Below, in pieces: positions 28,650 to 39,504 of a stretch of DNA of 64,000 nt. The notes beneath the pieces are model-generated. The model had not been told where the DNA came from, did no database searches, and worked only from the letters and a program-made list of their open reading frames with translations. A program made the position numbers and the translations under genes. This DNA is from Mycobacterium sp. GA-1199 (GTDB taxonomy: Bacteria; Actinomycetota; Actinomycetes; Mycobacteriales; Mycobacteriaceae). The stretch is taken from assembly GCF_001500045.1 (NCBI RefSeq), contig NZ_LQIX01000013.1, positions 43,134-107,133 of the forward strand, read 5' to 3'. Each line of letters begins with the position of its first letter. Position 1 is the first letter of the stretch.

Positions 28650-28681
28650 CAGATCGCATTTCGGCGCGAAAACGCGATCTG
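28650..28681. terminator. stem-loop downstream of the alpha/beta hydrolase gene
   Basis: CAGATCGC (28650-28657) pairs perfectly with GCGATCTG (28674-28681), and an inner TTTCG/CGAAA pair extends the stem. It lies 21 bp after the hydrolase stop on the leftward transcript and has no T-tract, as is common for mycobacterial terminators. Confidence 0.6.
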
Positions 28682-28702
28682 CCCCCAGTTTCGATGTCGG
28701 GC

Positions 28703-30040
28703 TCAACCGCCTGGGAAGCTCGTGGCGGCCAACTCGAGGATCTCGGCGCGGTCCGCGGTCAGGATGAAGCCCGCCTCGACTGCCTGGTCCAGCGCCGCGG
28801 TGAAACGTTCGAGGTAGTCGTCCTTGCCGCCCGGATAGAGCCTGCTCAACACTCCGTCGTCGAACACCTCGCCCGAGCCGAAGATGAATGACATCGGGCT
28901 CTCGTCGGGAGCGAGCCCAGAAAGGCGAGCGGTCGGCACGTCCACCCAGGGCGTGCGGACGCCGCCCTTGGCAAGGCCGTTGACGTCGAGTTCGGGCATC
29001 ACGGGGTCGGATCCGGTCAACGCGATCGGCGGGGCCGAGGGCGCAGGCCTGCCGGAGCGCACCCAGTCGTTCAGGTGGGAAAGGGCGGCCTGCAGCACAT
29101 AGTGGTGCTGTGGCCCGAAGTTGATGTTGTACGAGAGCTTCTCACCGATGAGCTCGTTGGTCGGCGCAAACGCCGCGGCGAGGTCGGACAGCGGTGCGCA
29201 CCCGCTGTCCATGAAACTGCCGATGATGGTGTAGTTGTCCGCGTGGGCAGCACCGGGTATCTCCCACGTCCGCAGCCGGTCACTATCGGGTTGCCGCACA
29301 GCGTGATACCCCACCCGGAAACCGCCGACCAGGTCGGTCTCGGTGATGAATGCCAGGACCGGGACGCGGGGGTCGGAACGAAACGGGACGGCTTGCAGGG
29401 TTGATTCGTGCCCCTCGAACAGGTTCGCACCATCCAGCGGCGCGCTGGTGCCGAACCGGGAGTGCACGAGGAATCCGTCGTACACGGCGGCTTCCGGATC
29501 GATCTCATTGATGTAGGTCGACAGGAAGGCGGCCGATTGCGACTCGCCCACCCCTAGCAGGATCTGCGGGCGAAGCCCCTCGACAGTGCCTTCGCGGACC
29601 AGGCGCCCCACCTGCGTATAGATGTCGTACGAAAACTCGTCTCCAGGATGATGTAATTGCGAATAGCGTTCGTGGTCTTGGGTTTTCAGCGACGTGTCGA
29701 TGCCGACCAGACTCGTCCCGCCCTCGACGCCGACCCGCTGGGCGGACACACCCACGTAGGCGTATCCCGAGCGGGCGATCTCGCGATGCGCCATCGACCA
29801 CACCGCGGGTGCATCCATCCCGCCGCTGACGTTGAGCCATTCGACGATGACGGCGCCGTTGAACAGCGCGCGATCGATCGGCTGCAGAACCACGATGCGG
29901 GTGGTGTAGTCGGCCGTGTCGTCGGAAACATATGACTTCGCGGCGCCTGAGACGAAGAACTCCTCGGCGCCGTAACCCAGCGTGGCCAGGTCGTAGGCGC
30001 CGAGGAGCAGGTTCGGATTACCGGGAACGGGTGCGATCAC
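28703..30040 (-). CDS. alpha/beta-hydrolase domain protein
   Basis: A 445-residue hydrolase-like protein of the family annotated as alpha/beta-hydrolase domain-containing. The nucleophile elbow appears as LLGVGESQSAAFL (GxSxS), and a histidine lies in IPGAAHADNYT; an acid may be in LAFITETDLVGG. No signal peptide. The start is GTG at 30040, 17 bp after a 17-bp perfect hairpin that follows clpB. Substrate unknown; the family includes proteins on aromatic and terpenoid ester pathways, but nothing here shows that. Confidence 0.82.
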   Translation of the reverse strand: MIAPVPGNPNLLLGAYDLATLGYGAEEFFVSGAAKSYVSDDTADYTTRIVVLQPIDRALFNGAVIVEWLNVSGGMDAPAVWSMAHREIARSGYAYVGVSAQRVGVEGGTSLVGIDTSLKTQDHERYSQLHHPGDEFSYDIYTQVGRLVREGTVEGLRPQILLGVGESQSAAFLSTYINEIDPEAAVYDGFLVHSRFGTSAPLDGANLFEGHESTLQAVPFRSDPRVPVLAFITETDLVGGFRVGYHAVRQPDSDRLRTWEIPGAAHADNYTIIGSFMDSGCAPLSDLAAAFAPTNELIGEKLSYNINFGPQHHYVLQAALSHLNDWVRSGRPAPSAPPIALTGSDPVMPELDVNGLAKGGVRTPWVDVPTARLSGLAPDESPMSFIFGSGEVFDDGVLSRLYPGGKDDYLERFTAALDQAVEAGFILTADRAEILELAATSFPGG

Positions 30041-30056
30041 GTCCCCATCTTGCAGG

Positions 30057-30099
30057 TTCGGCGTGCTCGCTCACGCTGAGAATGAGCGAGCACGCCGAA
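30057..30099. terminator. 17-bp perfect stem-loop downstream of clpB
   Basis: TTCGGCGTGCTCGCTCA (30057-30073) pairs perfectly with TGAGCGAGCACGCCGAA (30083-30099) around a 9-base loop. It begins five bases after the clpB stop codon and ends 17 bases before the hydrolase GTG. No U-tract follows, so it may act as a terminator of the L-shape-free mycobacterial kind or as an mRNA 3' stabiliser. Confidence 0.75.
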
Positions 30100-30103
30100 T
30101 CGC

Positions 30104-32650
<2,547 letters not shown>

Positions 32651-32718
32651 GACACCTTCCCTTTCCTGGGTACGTGAGCTTGGCAAAAATGCTTGTCGGA
32701 TAGTTCAACGTCGTCAAT

Positions 32719-32739
32719 CTTGAGTCTGTTCCACTCAAG
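32719..32739 (-). promoter_or_regulatory. HAIR operator (HspR site) of clpB
   Basis: CTTGAGT-N7-ACTCAAG, a perfect match to the HspR inverted-repeat consensus CTTGAGT-N7-ACTCAAG. It lies between clpB and the divergent secreted-protein gene at 32843. Confidence 0.92.
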
Positions 32740-32842
32740 TCTAATCAATTTCCGGCCGGATTACCGTCACATGTGCCGCCTCCGGAACAACACGCCGCAC
32801 AGCTGTCACAGTTTTCACATCTGTATCAGCGACGCTTGTTCC

Positions 32843-33256
32843 ATGCGTCGACTTTCCGCCGTGCTCACGGGCATCGCGCTGAGCGCGGTCGCCTCGACGG
32901 CGTTGGCTGGCTCCGCTTCCGCCGCCAGTGATGAGGATCAGGTCCGCGCGGTGCTCGCCGGAATGAACGGCTCCTACAACCGCGCGGATTTCGCATCGTT
33001 CGCCGAGCACGTCTGCGCACCCATGCGCCGGGCCGCGGGGTTCGAGGACGAGTGGCACGCGAGCCGCAAGGCCGATGGTCCCACCCGGATCTCGGTCAGC
33101 GCGGTGACGGTCGCGGGCGAACCCGTGGTGTCGGCCGTCGCCACGGTGCGGTTCTCCGCCGCCAACCAGCCCAGCGCCAAGACCTTCGACATCGACTTCC
33201 TGCGCGAGGGGGGCGAGTGGAAGGCCTGCCAGTACCACCCGGCTCGATCGATCTGA
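32843..33256 (+). CDS. secreted small protein with NTF2-like domain
   Basis: A 137-residue exported protein. Residues 1-28 are a Sec signal peptide (basic MRR, hydrophobic core, ALAGSASAA cleavage region). The mature part has a cysteine in FAEHVCAP and a terminal EWKACQ, matching the two-cysteine pattern of the proteins at 5807 and 18571, and the same FDIDF/WK strand ending. It is divergent from clpB and shares its 192-bp control region containing the HAIR site; whether HspR affects it is open. Function unknown. Confidence 0.8.
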   Translation: MRRLSAVLTGIALSAVASTALAGSASAASDEDQVRAVLAGMNGSYNRADFASFAEHVCAPMRRAAGFEDEWHASRKADGPTRISVSAVTVAGEPVVSAVATVRFSAANQPSAKTFDIDFLREGGEWKACQYHPARSI

Positions 33257-33332
33257 CCGTGATGATCGCCAGGCGCCGCCCTGTGACGCACCCGCCGGAA
33301 AACAAGAACCGCACCGGAAGCGGGCATTCGGC

Positions 33333-33338
33333 TAAGGT
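33333..33338 (+). promoter_or_regulatory. -10 element (TAAGGT) of the GAP-family gene, leaderless
   Basis: The hexamer ends eight bases before the GTG at 33347. Confidence 0.5.
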
Positions 33339-33346
33339 TCGGGCTC

Positions 33347-34012
33347 GTGGACACGGGATCGTTGCTGACTGAACTGATTCCCTTGGCCTTGGTGGTGGCG
33401 CTCTCGCCGCTGTCGATCATCCCCGCGGTGCTCGTGTTGCACACAGCGCGGCCGCGGCCGACCGGGCTGGCATTCCTGGCGGGTTGGATCATCGGGTTGG
33501 CGTTGCTGACGAGCATTTTCTTGCAAGTGTCGAGCTTGATGGGTGGGCGCGAGGGTCACCCGCCGGGGTGGGCGTCGTGGTTGCGGATCGTGGTCGGTGT
33601 GGCACTCATCGCGTTCGGCGTGCACCGGTGGCTCAACCGGAAGAAGTCAGCCCACAAACCCAAGTGGATGCAGAGCCTGAGCACGCTGACCCCGCTGCGG
33701 GCGGGTGGTGCGGCGATGGCCTTGACCGTCGTCAACCCGAAAGTCCTGTTCATCTGCGCCGCAGCCGGTTTGGCGATCGGCACCGCCGGCGGCGGCGCAC
33801 GCGACGACTGGCTGGCCGTCGCCTGGTTCGTGATCGCGGCAGGATCGACGGTCGCGCTGCCGATCCTGGCCTATGCGGTATCGGGTGATCGCCTCGACCG
33901 ACCGCTGAGCCGGCTCAAGGACTGGATGGACAGCCAGCACGCCGTCCTCATGGCCGGCATCCTCGTCGTCATCGGTCTTATGGTGCTGTACAAGGGCATT
34001 CACGGGCTATGA
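33347..34012 (+). CDS. GAP/Sap-family membrane protein (LysE-like)
   Basis: A 221-residue protein with six helices in the LysE-superfamily layout, resembling the GAP family named from the glycopeptidolipid-addressing protein of mycobacteria. Seen features: ELIPLALVVALSPLSIIPAVLVL, the half-repeat NPKVLFICAAAGLAIG, and a basic central loop (RKKSAHKPKWMQ). It may move lipids or small solutes. The GTG start at 33347 is preceded by a -10 hexamer, implying a leaderless mRNA. Its end overlaps the convergent tetR gene by 6 bp. Confidence 0.82.
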   Translation: MDTGSLLTELIPLALVVALSPLSIIPAVLVLHTARPRPTGLAFLAGWIIGLALLTSIFLQVSSLMGGREGHPPGWASWLRIVVGVALIAFGVHRWLNRKKSAHKPKWMQSLSTLTPLRAGGAAMALTVVNPKVLFICAAAGLAIGTAGGGARDDWLAVAWFVIAAGSTVALPILAYAVSGDRLDRPLSRLKDWMDSQHAVLMAGILVVIGLMVLYKGIHGL

Positions 34013-34654
34013 CTCGTCGAACGCTGGCAAGCCGAGCTCGGCGGCGTCGGCGGTCAGGTACCGCGTCACCGTCGGCGCCAGGAGCCGAACCAGGTCGTCA
34101 TCGGGCAGCGTGGCCAACGGTGGGATCTTCATGACGAAGCGCAGTATCGCCGTGCCCACGAGTTGGCTCGCGGCCAGCAGCGCGCGCAGCCGGGCCTGCT
34201 CTGTGCCCCCGAGCTCAGCGGACACCGCGCTCAGCACGTAGTCCTGCATGAACCCGCGAAACGCCTCGTGAGCATCGGAGTTCGAGGTCGCCGACTGCAA
34301 CATCGCAACCATCGTCGGACCCGATTCGGGTGACTGCCAGATCCGCAGGTACGCCCGCACCATGCGGGTGCCGATGTCGGGGTCGTCGTCGGGGCCACCG
34401 GCGAGCGCCGAGACCAGTGCCCGAGGGTCGACGACCACGTTGAGCGACGCCCGGAACAGCTCGGCCTTGGACCCGAACAGATAGAGCACCATCGAGGGGT
34501 CGACGTGGGCGTCGCGAGCGATGGCGCGCAGCGTCGTCTTCTCGTATCCCTCGGCGGCGAACCGCTTGCGCGCCGCGGCGAGCACCGCGTCGCGCGACAC
34601 CGGCTCACCCAGGCGGCGGCCTCGGCGGCGGCCCGTTTTCGCTGGTGACGCCAT
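34007..34654 (-). CDS. TetR-family transcriptional regulator
   Basis: A 215-residue regulator. The N-terminal HTH is GYEKTTLRAIARDAHVDPSMVLYLFGSKAELFRASL, a typical TetR recognition unit; the rest is the ligand-binding helical domain. It is divergent from a Pip-like membrane protein gene. The 99-bp spacer holds an inverted repeat TTTCAA-N6-TTGAAA that overlaps the -35 of that gene, so the regulator very likely represses it and probably itself. The ligand is unknown. Confidence 0.93.
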   Translation of the reverse strand: MASPAKTGRRRGRRLGEPVSRDAVLAAARKRFAAEGYEKTTLRAIARDAHVDPSMVLYLFGSKAELFRASLNVVVDPRALVSALAGGPDDDPDIGTRMVRAYLRIWQSPESGPTMVAMLQSATSNSDAHEAFRGFMQDYVLSAVSAELGGTEQARLRALLAASQLVGTAILRFVMKIPPLATLPDDDLVRLLAPTVTRYLTADAAELGLPAFDES

Positions 34655-34669
34655 GGTCCGAGGCTAGCA

Positions 34670-34687
34670 TTTCAATGCTTGTTGAAA
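34670..34687. promoter_or_regulatory. TetR operator (TTTCAA-N6-TTGAAA)
   Basis: A 6-bp inverted repeat with a 6-bp gap, 16 bp upstream of the tetR ATG. Its right arm TTGAAA is also the -35 of the divergent gene. Confidence 0.65.
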
Positions 34688-34710
34688 AGTGTTGCCTGGA
34701 GAGTTACGCT
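34682..34710 (+). promoter_or_regulatory. promoter of the Pip-like membrane protein gene
   Basis: TTGAAA (34682-34687), a 17-bp spacer and TACGCT (34705-34710). Transcription would start about 34717, leaving a leader of about 37 nt with a Shine-Dalgarno-like AAAGGCGG before the ATG at 34754. Confidence 0.6.
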
Positions 34711-34753
34711 GCCGCTACCCATTAATTCAACGACGAATGAAAAGGCGGCCGAC

Positions 34754-35764
34754 ATGACCATCGAAACCCCCGCGCGGTCCAACCACCACACATCACCGGC
34801 CCACGAACCCCCTGCCGCAGTACGCGCGACGGGCGTCGTCGTGGTGCTCACCGTCGTCATCGCGATCGTCGCGCTGGCCTTCGCACTGCCCGCGGCCCGC
34901 ACCGCTCCGCACCACGTGCCGATCGGCGCGGCGGGCCCACGGGCGGCAAGCGGGCAAGTCGCCGCCACGATGGAGCAGCAGGCCCCGGGCGCGTTCTCGT
35001 TCACCTATTACCCGAGCGCCGGCGCGCTGCGCGAAGCGATCCGCGCCCGCGACGTCTACGGCGGCATCGCACTCGGCCCCGAGGGCCCCACACTGATGGT
35101 CGCGACCGGTGGCAGCCCGATGATCGCCCAAATGTTGACCCAGATCGGCAACGGAATCGCGCAGAAGACCGGCGCCCAGTTACGCGTCGAGGACCTGGCG
35201 CCACCGACCGACGACGACCCACGCGGAGCCGGACTGGCCGCATCGGCGCTGCCCATCACCCTCGCCGGGCTCCTGCCCGCGATCGCGCTGATGTTCGCGC
35301 TCAAGCGCGAAGTGTGGACCCGGTTCGCCACCGCTGTTGTCTTCGCCGGTGTCGCCGGCCTGACCATCGCCGCGCTGTTGCGCTGGGCGTTGGGGTCGAT
35401 CGACGCGAACTTCTGGGGAGTCACCGGTGCGCTTACGCTGGGCATCCTGGCGACGGGGCTGACCCTGCTGGGCTTGGGATCGCTGTTCGGCCGCGCCGGC
35501 CTGGCGCTGGGCGCGGTCTTGGCGCTTCTCGTCGGCAATCCGCTGTCCGGCCTGAACAGCGCCCCGGAACTGTTGCCGAGCGGCTGGGGGCAGTTCGGGC
35601 AGTTCCTGCCGCAGGGCGCCAACGCCACCCTGCTGCGTTCGGCGGCGTTCTTCGACGGGGCGGGCGGCACGGTGCCGGTCATCGTGCTGTCCTGCTGGAG
35701 CGCCTTGGGCGTGGCGCTGATCGTGGCGGCGGCACTTCGCCAAAGAAGGGTGCGGCGCGCCTGA
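34754..35764 (+). CDS. Pip/YhgE-like ABC-2-type membrane protein
   Basis: A 336-residue protein with one N-terminal helix (about residues 25-48), an extracytoplasmic domain of about 110 residues (FSFTYYPSAGALREAIRARDVYGGIALGPEGP), then six helices. This resembles the YhgE/Pip or ABC-2 permease group that forms export complexes; no ATPase gene is adjacent. ATG at 34754 is preferred over an upstream in-frame ATG that lies within the promoter. It is probably derepressed by the adjacent TetR regulator. Function inferred only. Confidence 0.75.
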   Translation: MTIETPARSNHHTSPAHEPPAAVRATGVVVVLTVVIAIVALAFALPAARTAPHHVPIGAAGPRAASGQVAATMEQQAPGAFSFTYYPSAGALREAIRARDVYGGIALGPEGPTLMVATGGSPMIAQMLTQIGNGIAQKTGAQLRVEDLAPPTDDDPRGAGLAASALPITLAGLLPAIALMFALKREVWTRFATAVVFAGVAGLTIAALLRWALGSIDANFWGVTGALTLGILATGLTLLGLGSLFGRAGLALGAVLALLVGNPLSGLNSAPELLPSGWGQFGQFLPQGANATLLRSAAFFDGAGGTVPVIVLSCWSALGVALIVAAALRQRRVRRA

Positions 35765-35766
35765 CA

Positions 35767-35772
35767 TACACT
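35767..35772 (+). promoter_or_regulatory. -10 element (TACACT) of the flavohemoglobin gene, leaderless
   Basis: The hexamer ends eight bases before the GTG at 35781. It overlaps the end of the upstream gene, so the flavohemoglobin can be transcribed on its own. Confidence 0.5.
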
Positions 35773-35780
35773 CGGGCCGC

Positions 35781-36947
35781 GTGGGACTCGACGACCGTGA
35801 CGCGCTGCGCATGCTGCGCGACGCGGTCGACCCCGCTCTTGGCGACGACGATCTGATCCGCAGCTTCTACACCCACTGGTTCGCGATCGACATGTCGGTG
35901 CGCGACCTGTTCCCGCCGGACATGGACGAGCAGCGCCGGCGGTTCGGGCAGGCCGTCAGCTGGGTTCTCGGCCAACTCGTCGCCCAGCGGGCGCAGGAGC
36001 CGGTGGCATTCCTCGCCCAGCTGGGCCGCGACCACCGCAAATACGGTGTCACACAACGGCATTACGACAGCATGCAGACCGCGCTGTATGCCGGCTTCCG
36101 CAATCACCTCGCCGCGAGTTGGAACGACCAACTGGCCGAGACCACGCACGACGCGGTCGCGTTGATGATCGGGGTGATGCGCGGGGCCGCCGACGCCGAG
36201 GAGGGCCCGCCGTATTGCGACGGCACGGTCATCGAGCACATGCGCGTCACCCGCGACGTATCCGTCGTGCGGCTGCAATTGGATCAGCCGTTGTTCTACC
36301 ACCCGGGCCAGTACGTGACGGTCCAGGTTCCGCAGTGGCCGCGCCGGTGGCGGTACTTGAGCCCGTCGATCCCGACCGAACCCAGCGGCGGCATCGAATT
36401 CCACATCCGCTCAGTGCCCGGGGGGATGGTGAGCACCGCGATCGTCGCCGAGACGACACCCGGCGACCGGTGGCGGCTGTCCAACCCACACGGTGCGCTG
36501 CACGTGGACCGCGACGGCGGCGACGTGTTGATGGTGGCCGGCAGCACCGGGCTGGCGCCGCTGCGGGCGCTGATCATGGACCTCACTCGCTGGGGGGTCA
36601 ATCCGCGGGTGCACCTGTTCTTCGGCGGACGGTATCCGTGCGACCTCTACGACCTGCGCACGCTGTGGGAGATCGCCTCCCAGAACCCGTGGCTCTCGGT
36701 CACACCGGTCTCGGAGTTCAACGTCGACCCGTCGTGGGCCGCTGACTACCCGGATGTGCAGCCGCCCCGCGGCCTGCACGTGCGACAGACCGGCATACTG
36801 GCCGACGTGGTCACCCGCTACGGCAACTGGGGTGACCGGCAGATCCTGATCTGTGGCAGCCCCGCCATGGTGACGGCGACCAAGGCCGCCCTGATCGCCA
36901 AAGGGGCGCCCGCCGAACGCATTCAGCACGATCCCCTGGCCTCCTGA
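35781..36947 (+). CDS. flavohemoglobin (globin-FAD-NAD reductase, Rv0385-like)
   Basis: A 388-residue three-domain protein: globin (about 1-140), FAD domain (about 150-250) and NAD domain (to the end). The proximal heme histidine lies in LGRDHRKYGVTQRHY; flavin binding is by WRYLSPSIP; NAD binding by MVAGSTGLAPLRALI. The match to Rv0385 suggests a type II flavohemoglobin, reported to act on D-lactate rather than mainly on nitric oxide; that is family knowledge, not shown here. It follows the Pip-like gene by 16 bp and may be partly cotranscribed. Confidence 0.9.
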   Translation: MGLDDRDALRMLRDAVDPALGDDDLIRSFYTHWFAIDMSVRDLFPPDMDEQRRRFGQAVSWVLGQLVAQRAQEPVAFLAQLGRDHRKYGVTQRHYDSMQTALYAGFRNHLAASWNDQLAETTHDAVALMIGVMRGAADAEEGPPYCDGTVIEHMRVTRDVSVVRLQLDQPLFYHPGQYVTVQVPQWPRRWRYLSPSIPTEPSGGIEFHIRSVPGGMVSTAIVAETTPGDRWRLSNPHGALHVDRDGGDVLMVAGSTGLAPLRALIMDLTRWGVNPRVHLFFGGRYPCDLYDLRTLWEIASQNPWLSVTPVSEFNVDPSWAADYPDVQPPRGLHVRQTGILADVVTRYGNWGDRQILICGSPAMVTATKAALIAKGAPAERIQHDPLAS

Positions 36948-37009
36948 AACGTCGCGCGGCGGCCACCGCACCCGTACACTCCGATCAAGATCAAGGGCCG
37001 GGAGATCAG

Positions 37010-38071
37010 ATGGCGACGATGCGAGCCGCACGCATGCACGGGTACAAGCAGCCGCTGCGGCTGGAGGAGATCCCCATACCCGACATCGAGCCGAACCAGG
37101 TGCTGATCAAAGTCGGCGGAGCAGGCATGTGCCGCACCGACTTTCAGCTCATCGACGGCTACTTCAGCCTGCCGATGCCGCTTCCGGTGACGCCGGGTCA
37201 CGAGGTTGCGGGCACCGTCGACCGGATCGGTGCCGACGTGCCGGCGTCTGCTGCCCTGTCGGAGGGGACTCGCGCGGTTGTTTTCGGCCCACTCGGAGAC
37301 GGGTCGTGCCGCCAGTGCCACCGCGGCAACGAACAGATCTGCAACCAGGGCCACTGGGTCGGATTCGGTCCGCATGGCGGGTACGCGGAGTACGTTCCGG
37401 TGGCGTACCAACAGGTGATACCCGTCGGGGCCGACCTGTCACCGGTGTCGCTGGCGCCGCTGACCGATGCGGGTCTGACGCCGTACCGCGGGCTGAAGAA
37501 GCTGCGCGCGGCGGGCGTACTCGGGCCCGGAACGACGGTGGCGGTGATGGGTGTCGGCGGCCTCGGCGCCTACGCCGTCCAGTACGCCAAGCTGCTCGGG
37601 GCGGGTGCGACGGTGGTCGCCTTCGCCCGCAGTGACGAAAAGCTGGCGCTGGCAACCGAAAATGGCGCCGACCACACGGTCAACACCAGGGGTAGGACCG
37701 ACGATCAGGTGCGCGATGCGCTCGAGCAGGCCACCGGCAGGCGCGAGTTCGACGCGGTGATCGAGTGTGTCGGTGCCGAGGAGAGCATCCGATTGTCCTT
37801 CGCGCTGCTGGCCACCGAGGGGGCGGTCGCATCGGTGGGACTGGTGGGCACCCGCGTCGACATCCCGCTGTTTCCGTTGGTCGGCAGGGAGTACACGTTC
37901 TTCGGCTCGTTCTGGGGCAACTACACCGACCTCACCGAGGTTGTCGCGCTCGCCGAGACGGGCAAGATCAAGGACAGCGTCACGCAGGTCCGCTTCGAAG
38001 ACGTCAATGACCACATCGACGCGCTCGGCCGCGGAGATTTCGTCGGCCGAGCAGTTATCGTCTACGACTGA
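37010..38071 (+). CDS. zinc-type alcohol dehydrogenase
   Basis: A 353-residue medium-chain dehydrogenase. Catalytic zinc site: GAGMCRTDF and GHEVAGTVDRIG. The structural-zinc lobe reads DGSCRQCHRGNEQIC, so the first of the four usual cysteines is replaced by aspartate. The cofactor loop is VMGVGGLGAYAVQYAK. GGGAG precedes the ATG by six bases. Substrate unknown; the fold resembles NAD-dependent secondary alcohol dehydrogenases. Confidence 0.92.
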   Translation: MATMRAARMHGYKQPLRLEEIPIPDIEPNQVLIKVGGAGMCRTDFQLIDGYFSLPMPLPVTPGHEVAGTVDRIGADVPASAALSEGTRAVVFGPLGDGSCRQCHRGNEQICNQGHWVGFGPHGGYAEYVPVAYQQVIPVGADLSPVSLAPLTDAGLTPYRGLKKLRAAGVLGPGTTVAVMGVGGLGAYAVQYAKLLGAGATVVAFARSDEKLALATENGADHTVNTRGRTDDQVRDALEQATGRREFDAVIECVGAEESIRLSFALLATEGAVASVGLVGTRVDIPLFPLVGREYTFFGSFWGNYTDLTEVVALAETGKIKDSVTQVRFEDVNDHIDALGRGDFVGRAVIVYD

Positions 38072-38091
38072 CCCGCGCCCATATCGCTGAA

Positions 38092-38141
38092 TTGTGCATC
38101 TGGCGACGGTTTCGGCGCTCCGAGCGTCGCCAGATTCACAA
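38092..38141. terminator. 17-bp stem-loop after the alcohol dehydrogenase gene
   Basis: TTGTGCATCTGGCGACG (38092-38108) pairs with CGTCGCCAGATTCACAA (38125-38141) with one mismatch, around a 16-base loop. It follows the dehydrogenase stop by 20 bp and lies 48 bp before the mutarotase start. Confidence 0.7.
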
Positions 38142-38188
38142 ACCGGCAAGGGCCCGACTCCGCGTGCGCAGCGTGCGACGATCGTCTT

Positions 38189-39091
38189 GTGGTTGACTTC
38201 GATGCCGTCACGTTGCGAGATCTGTCGTCGGACCTGACGGCGACCTTCGTCCCCGCCGCAGGCATGGTGGGCACGTCGTTGGCGGAGTCCGGTGACGAGT
38301 TCCTCGGTCAGCGCCGCGGTCTGACCGCTTATGTGAACAACGGCAAGACCATGGGGATCCCGATCCTGTATCCGTGGGCGAACCGGTTGAGCGCCAACAC
38401 CTATGAGGTGGACGGGTCCGTCGTCACCCTGGATCCGGGCACAGGTGGTGTGCGGACCGATGAGCACGGTGCGCCGATTCACGGCGTGCTCGCCGCCTAC
38501 CCGGGCTGGGAGGTCAGCGACCGTACCGGCAACAGCCTGACCGCCGTGCTCGACTACGGCTCCGACGCGCAACTGCTCGCGGCGTTTCCCTTCCCGCACG
38601 TGCTCACCCAGCACGTGGTGCTCGACAAGCGCAGCCTCACCATCGAGACCACGGTGACGCCCACCTCGTCGGTGTCCGTACCGCTGTGCTTCGGTTATCA
38701 CCCGTACGTGAAGATCCCCGGTGTGCCGCGGGAGGAGTGGGTGCTGAGCACCCCGACGATGCGCCATCTGCTGGTCGACGACAAGGGCATACCCACCGGC
38801 ACTGACGAGCCCTGGCCGGGCGGTGAGCAGACCCTGATGGTCACCGCATACGACGACGGTTTCGACCAGGTGCCCGAAGGCGCGGTGTTCACCCTCGCCG
38901 GAGGTGGCCGCCGCATCGACGTGACATTCGAAAGCGGTTATCCCGCAGCGCAACTCTTCGCACCCCCGAATGACGACTTGATCGGCATCGAACCGATGGC
39001 GGCTCCGACCGACGCACTGCGCAGAGGCGGATATCGAAAAGCGGCCCCCGGCAAGCCGGAGACCGCTCGGTTCTCGATCACGATTCGTTGA
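38189..39091 (+). CDS. aldose 1-epimerase (galactose mutarotase)
   Basis: A 300-residue mutarotase of the GalM superfamily that interconverts anomers of hexoses. The catalytic histidine is in LCFGYHPYVKIPG and the catalytic glutamate in DLIGIEPMAAPT; GAPIHGVLAAYPGW carries another family histidine. Start GTG at 38189 places the protein at the usual length. The gene converges on hspR with an 8-bp spacer. No other sugar genes accompany it. Confidence 0.92.
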   Translation: MVDFDAVTLRDLSSDLTATFVPAAGMVGTSLAESGDEFLGQRRGLTAYVNNGKTMGIPILYPWANRLSANTYEVDGSVVTLDPGTGGVRTDEHGAPIHGVLAAYPGWEVSDRTGNSLTAVLDYGSDAQLLAAFPFPHVLTQHVVLDKRSLTIETTVTPTSSVSVPLCFGYHPYVKIPGVPREEWVLSTPTMRHLLVDDKGIPTGTDEPWPGGEQTLMVTAYDDGFDQVPEGAVFTLAGGGRRIDVTFESGYPAAQLFAPPNDDLIGIEPMAAPTDALRRGGYRKAAPGKPETARFSITIR

Positions 39092-39099
39092 CGAAAGCT

Positions 39100-39504
39100 C
39101 TACTCCGCCTGACGTCGCCGCCGGCCCGCCCCGGGCTGCCAGACCACGACCGCGGTGCTCTTCGGCATCACGGCGAGGTCGCGGCGCGGAGACCCCCGCA
39201 GCGCCTCGACTTCCTCGGTCAGCTCCCGGACCCGCGACTGAAGCGCCTCGACCTGGTTGGTCAGTTCGATGATGCGCTTGATGCCTGCGAGGTTGACGCC
39301 CTCGTCCTGGCTCAGCCGTTGCACCTCGCGGAGCAACTCGACGTCGTGCTGCGAGTAGCGCCTGCCGCCGCCCGAGGTGCGCTGCGGACGCACGAGCCCG
39401 AGCCGGTCATACGTGCGCAGCGTCTGGGCGTGCATGCCGGCGAGCTCCGCGGCGACGGAGATCAGGAAGGTGCGGGCCTCGTCATTGGACCGTTTCGCCG
39501 CCAT
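39100..39504 (-). CDS. hspR: heat-shock repressor HspR
   Basis: A 134-residue MerR-type regulator. Residues about 15-60 hold the winged helix (VAAELAGMHAQTLRTYDRLGLVRPQRTSGGGRRYS), followed by a dimerisation coiled coil (IIELTNQVEALQSRVRELTEEVEALR). HspR represses dnaK and clpB at HAIR sites and uses DnaK as corepressor, forming a feedback loop. ATG at 39504 is chosen: it overlaps the dnaJ stop by one base (TAATG). It is the last gene of the operon. Confidence 0.96.
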   Translation of the reverse strand: MAAKRSNDEARTFLISVAAELAGMHAQTLRTYDRLGLVRPQRTSGGGRRYSQHDVELLREVQRLSQDEGVNLAGIKRIIELTNQVEALQSRVRELTEEVEALRGSPRRDLAVMPKSTAVVVWQPGAGRRRRQAE

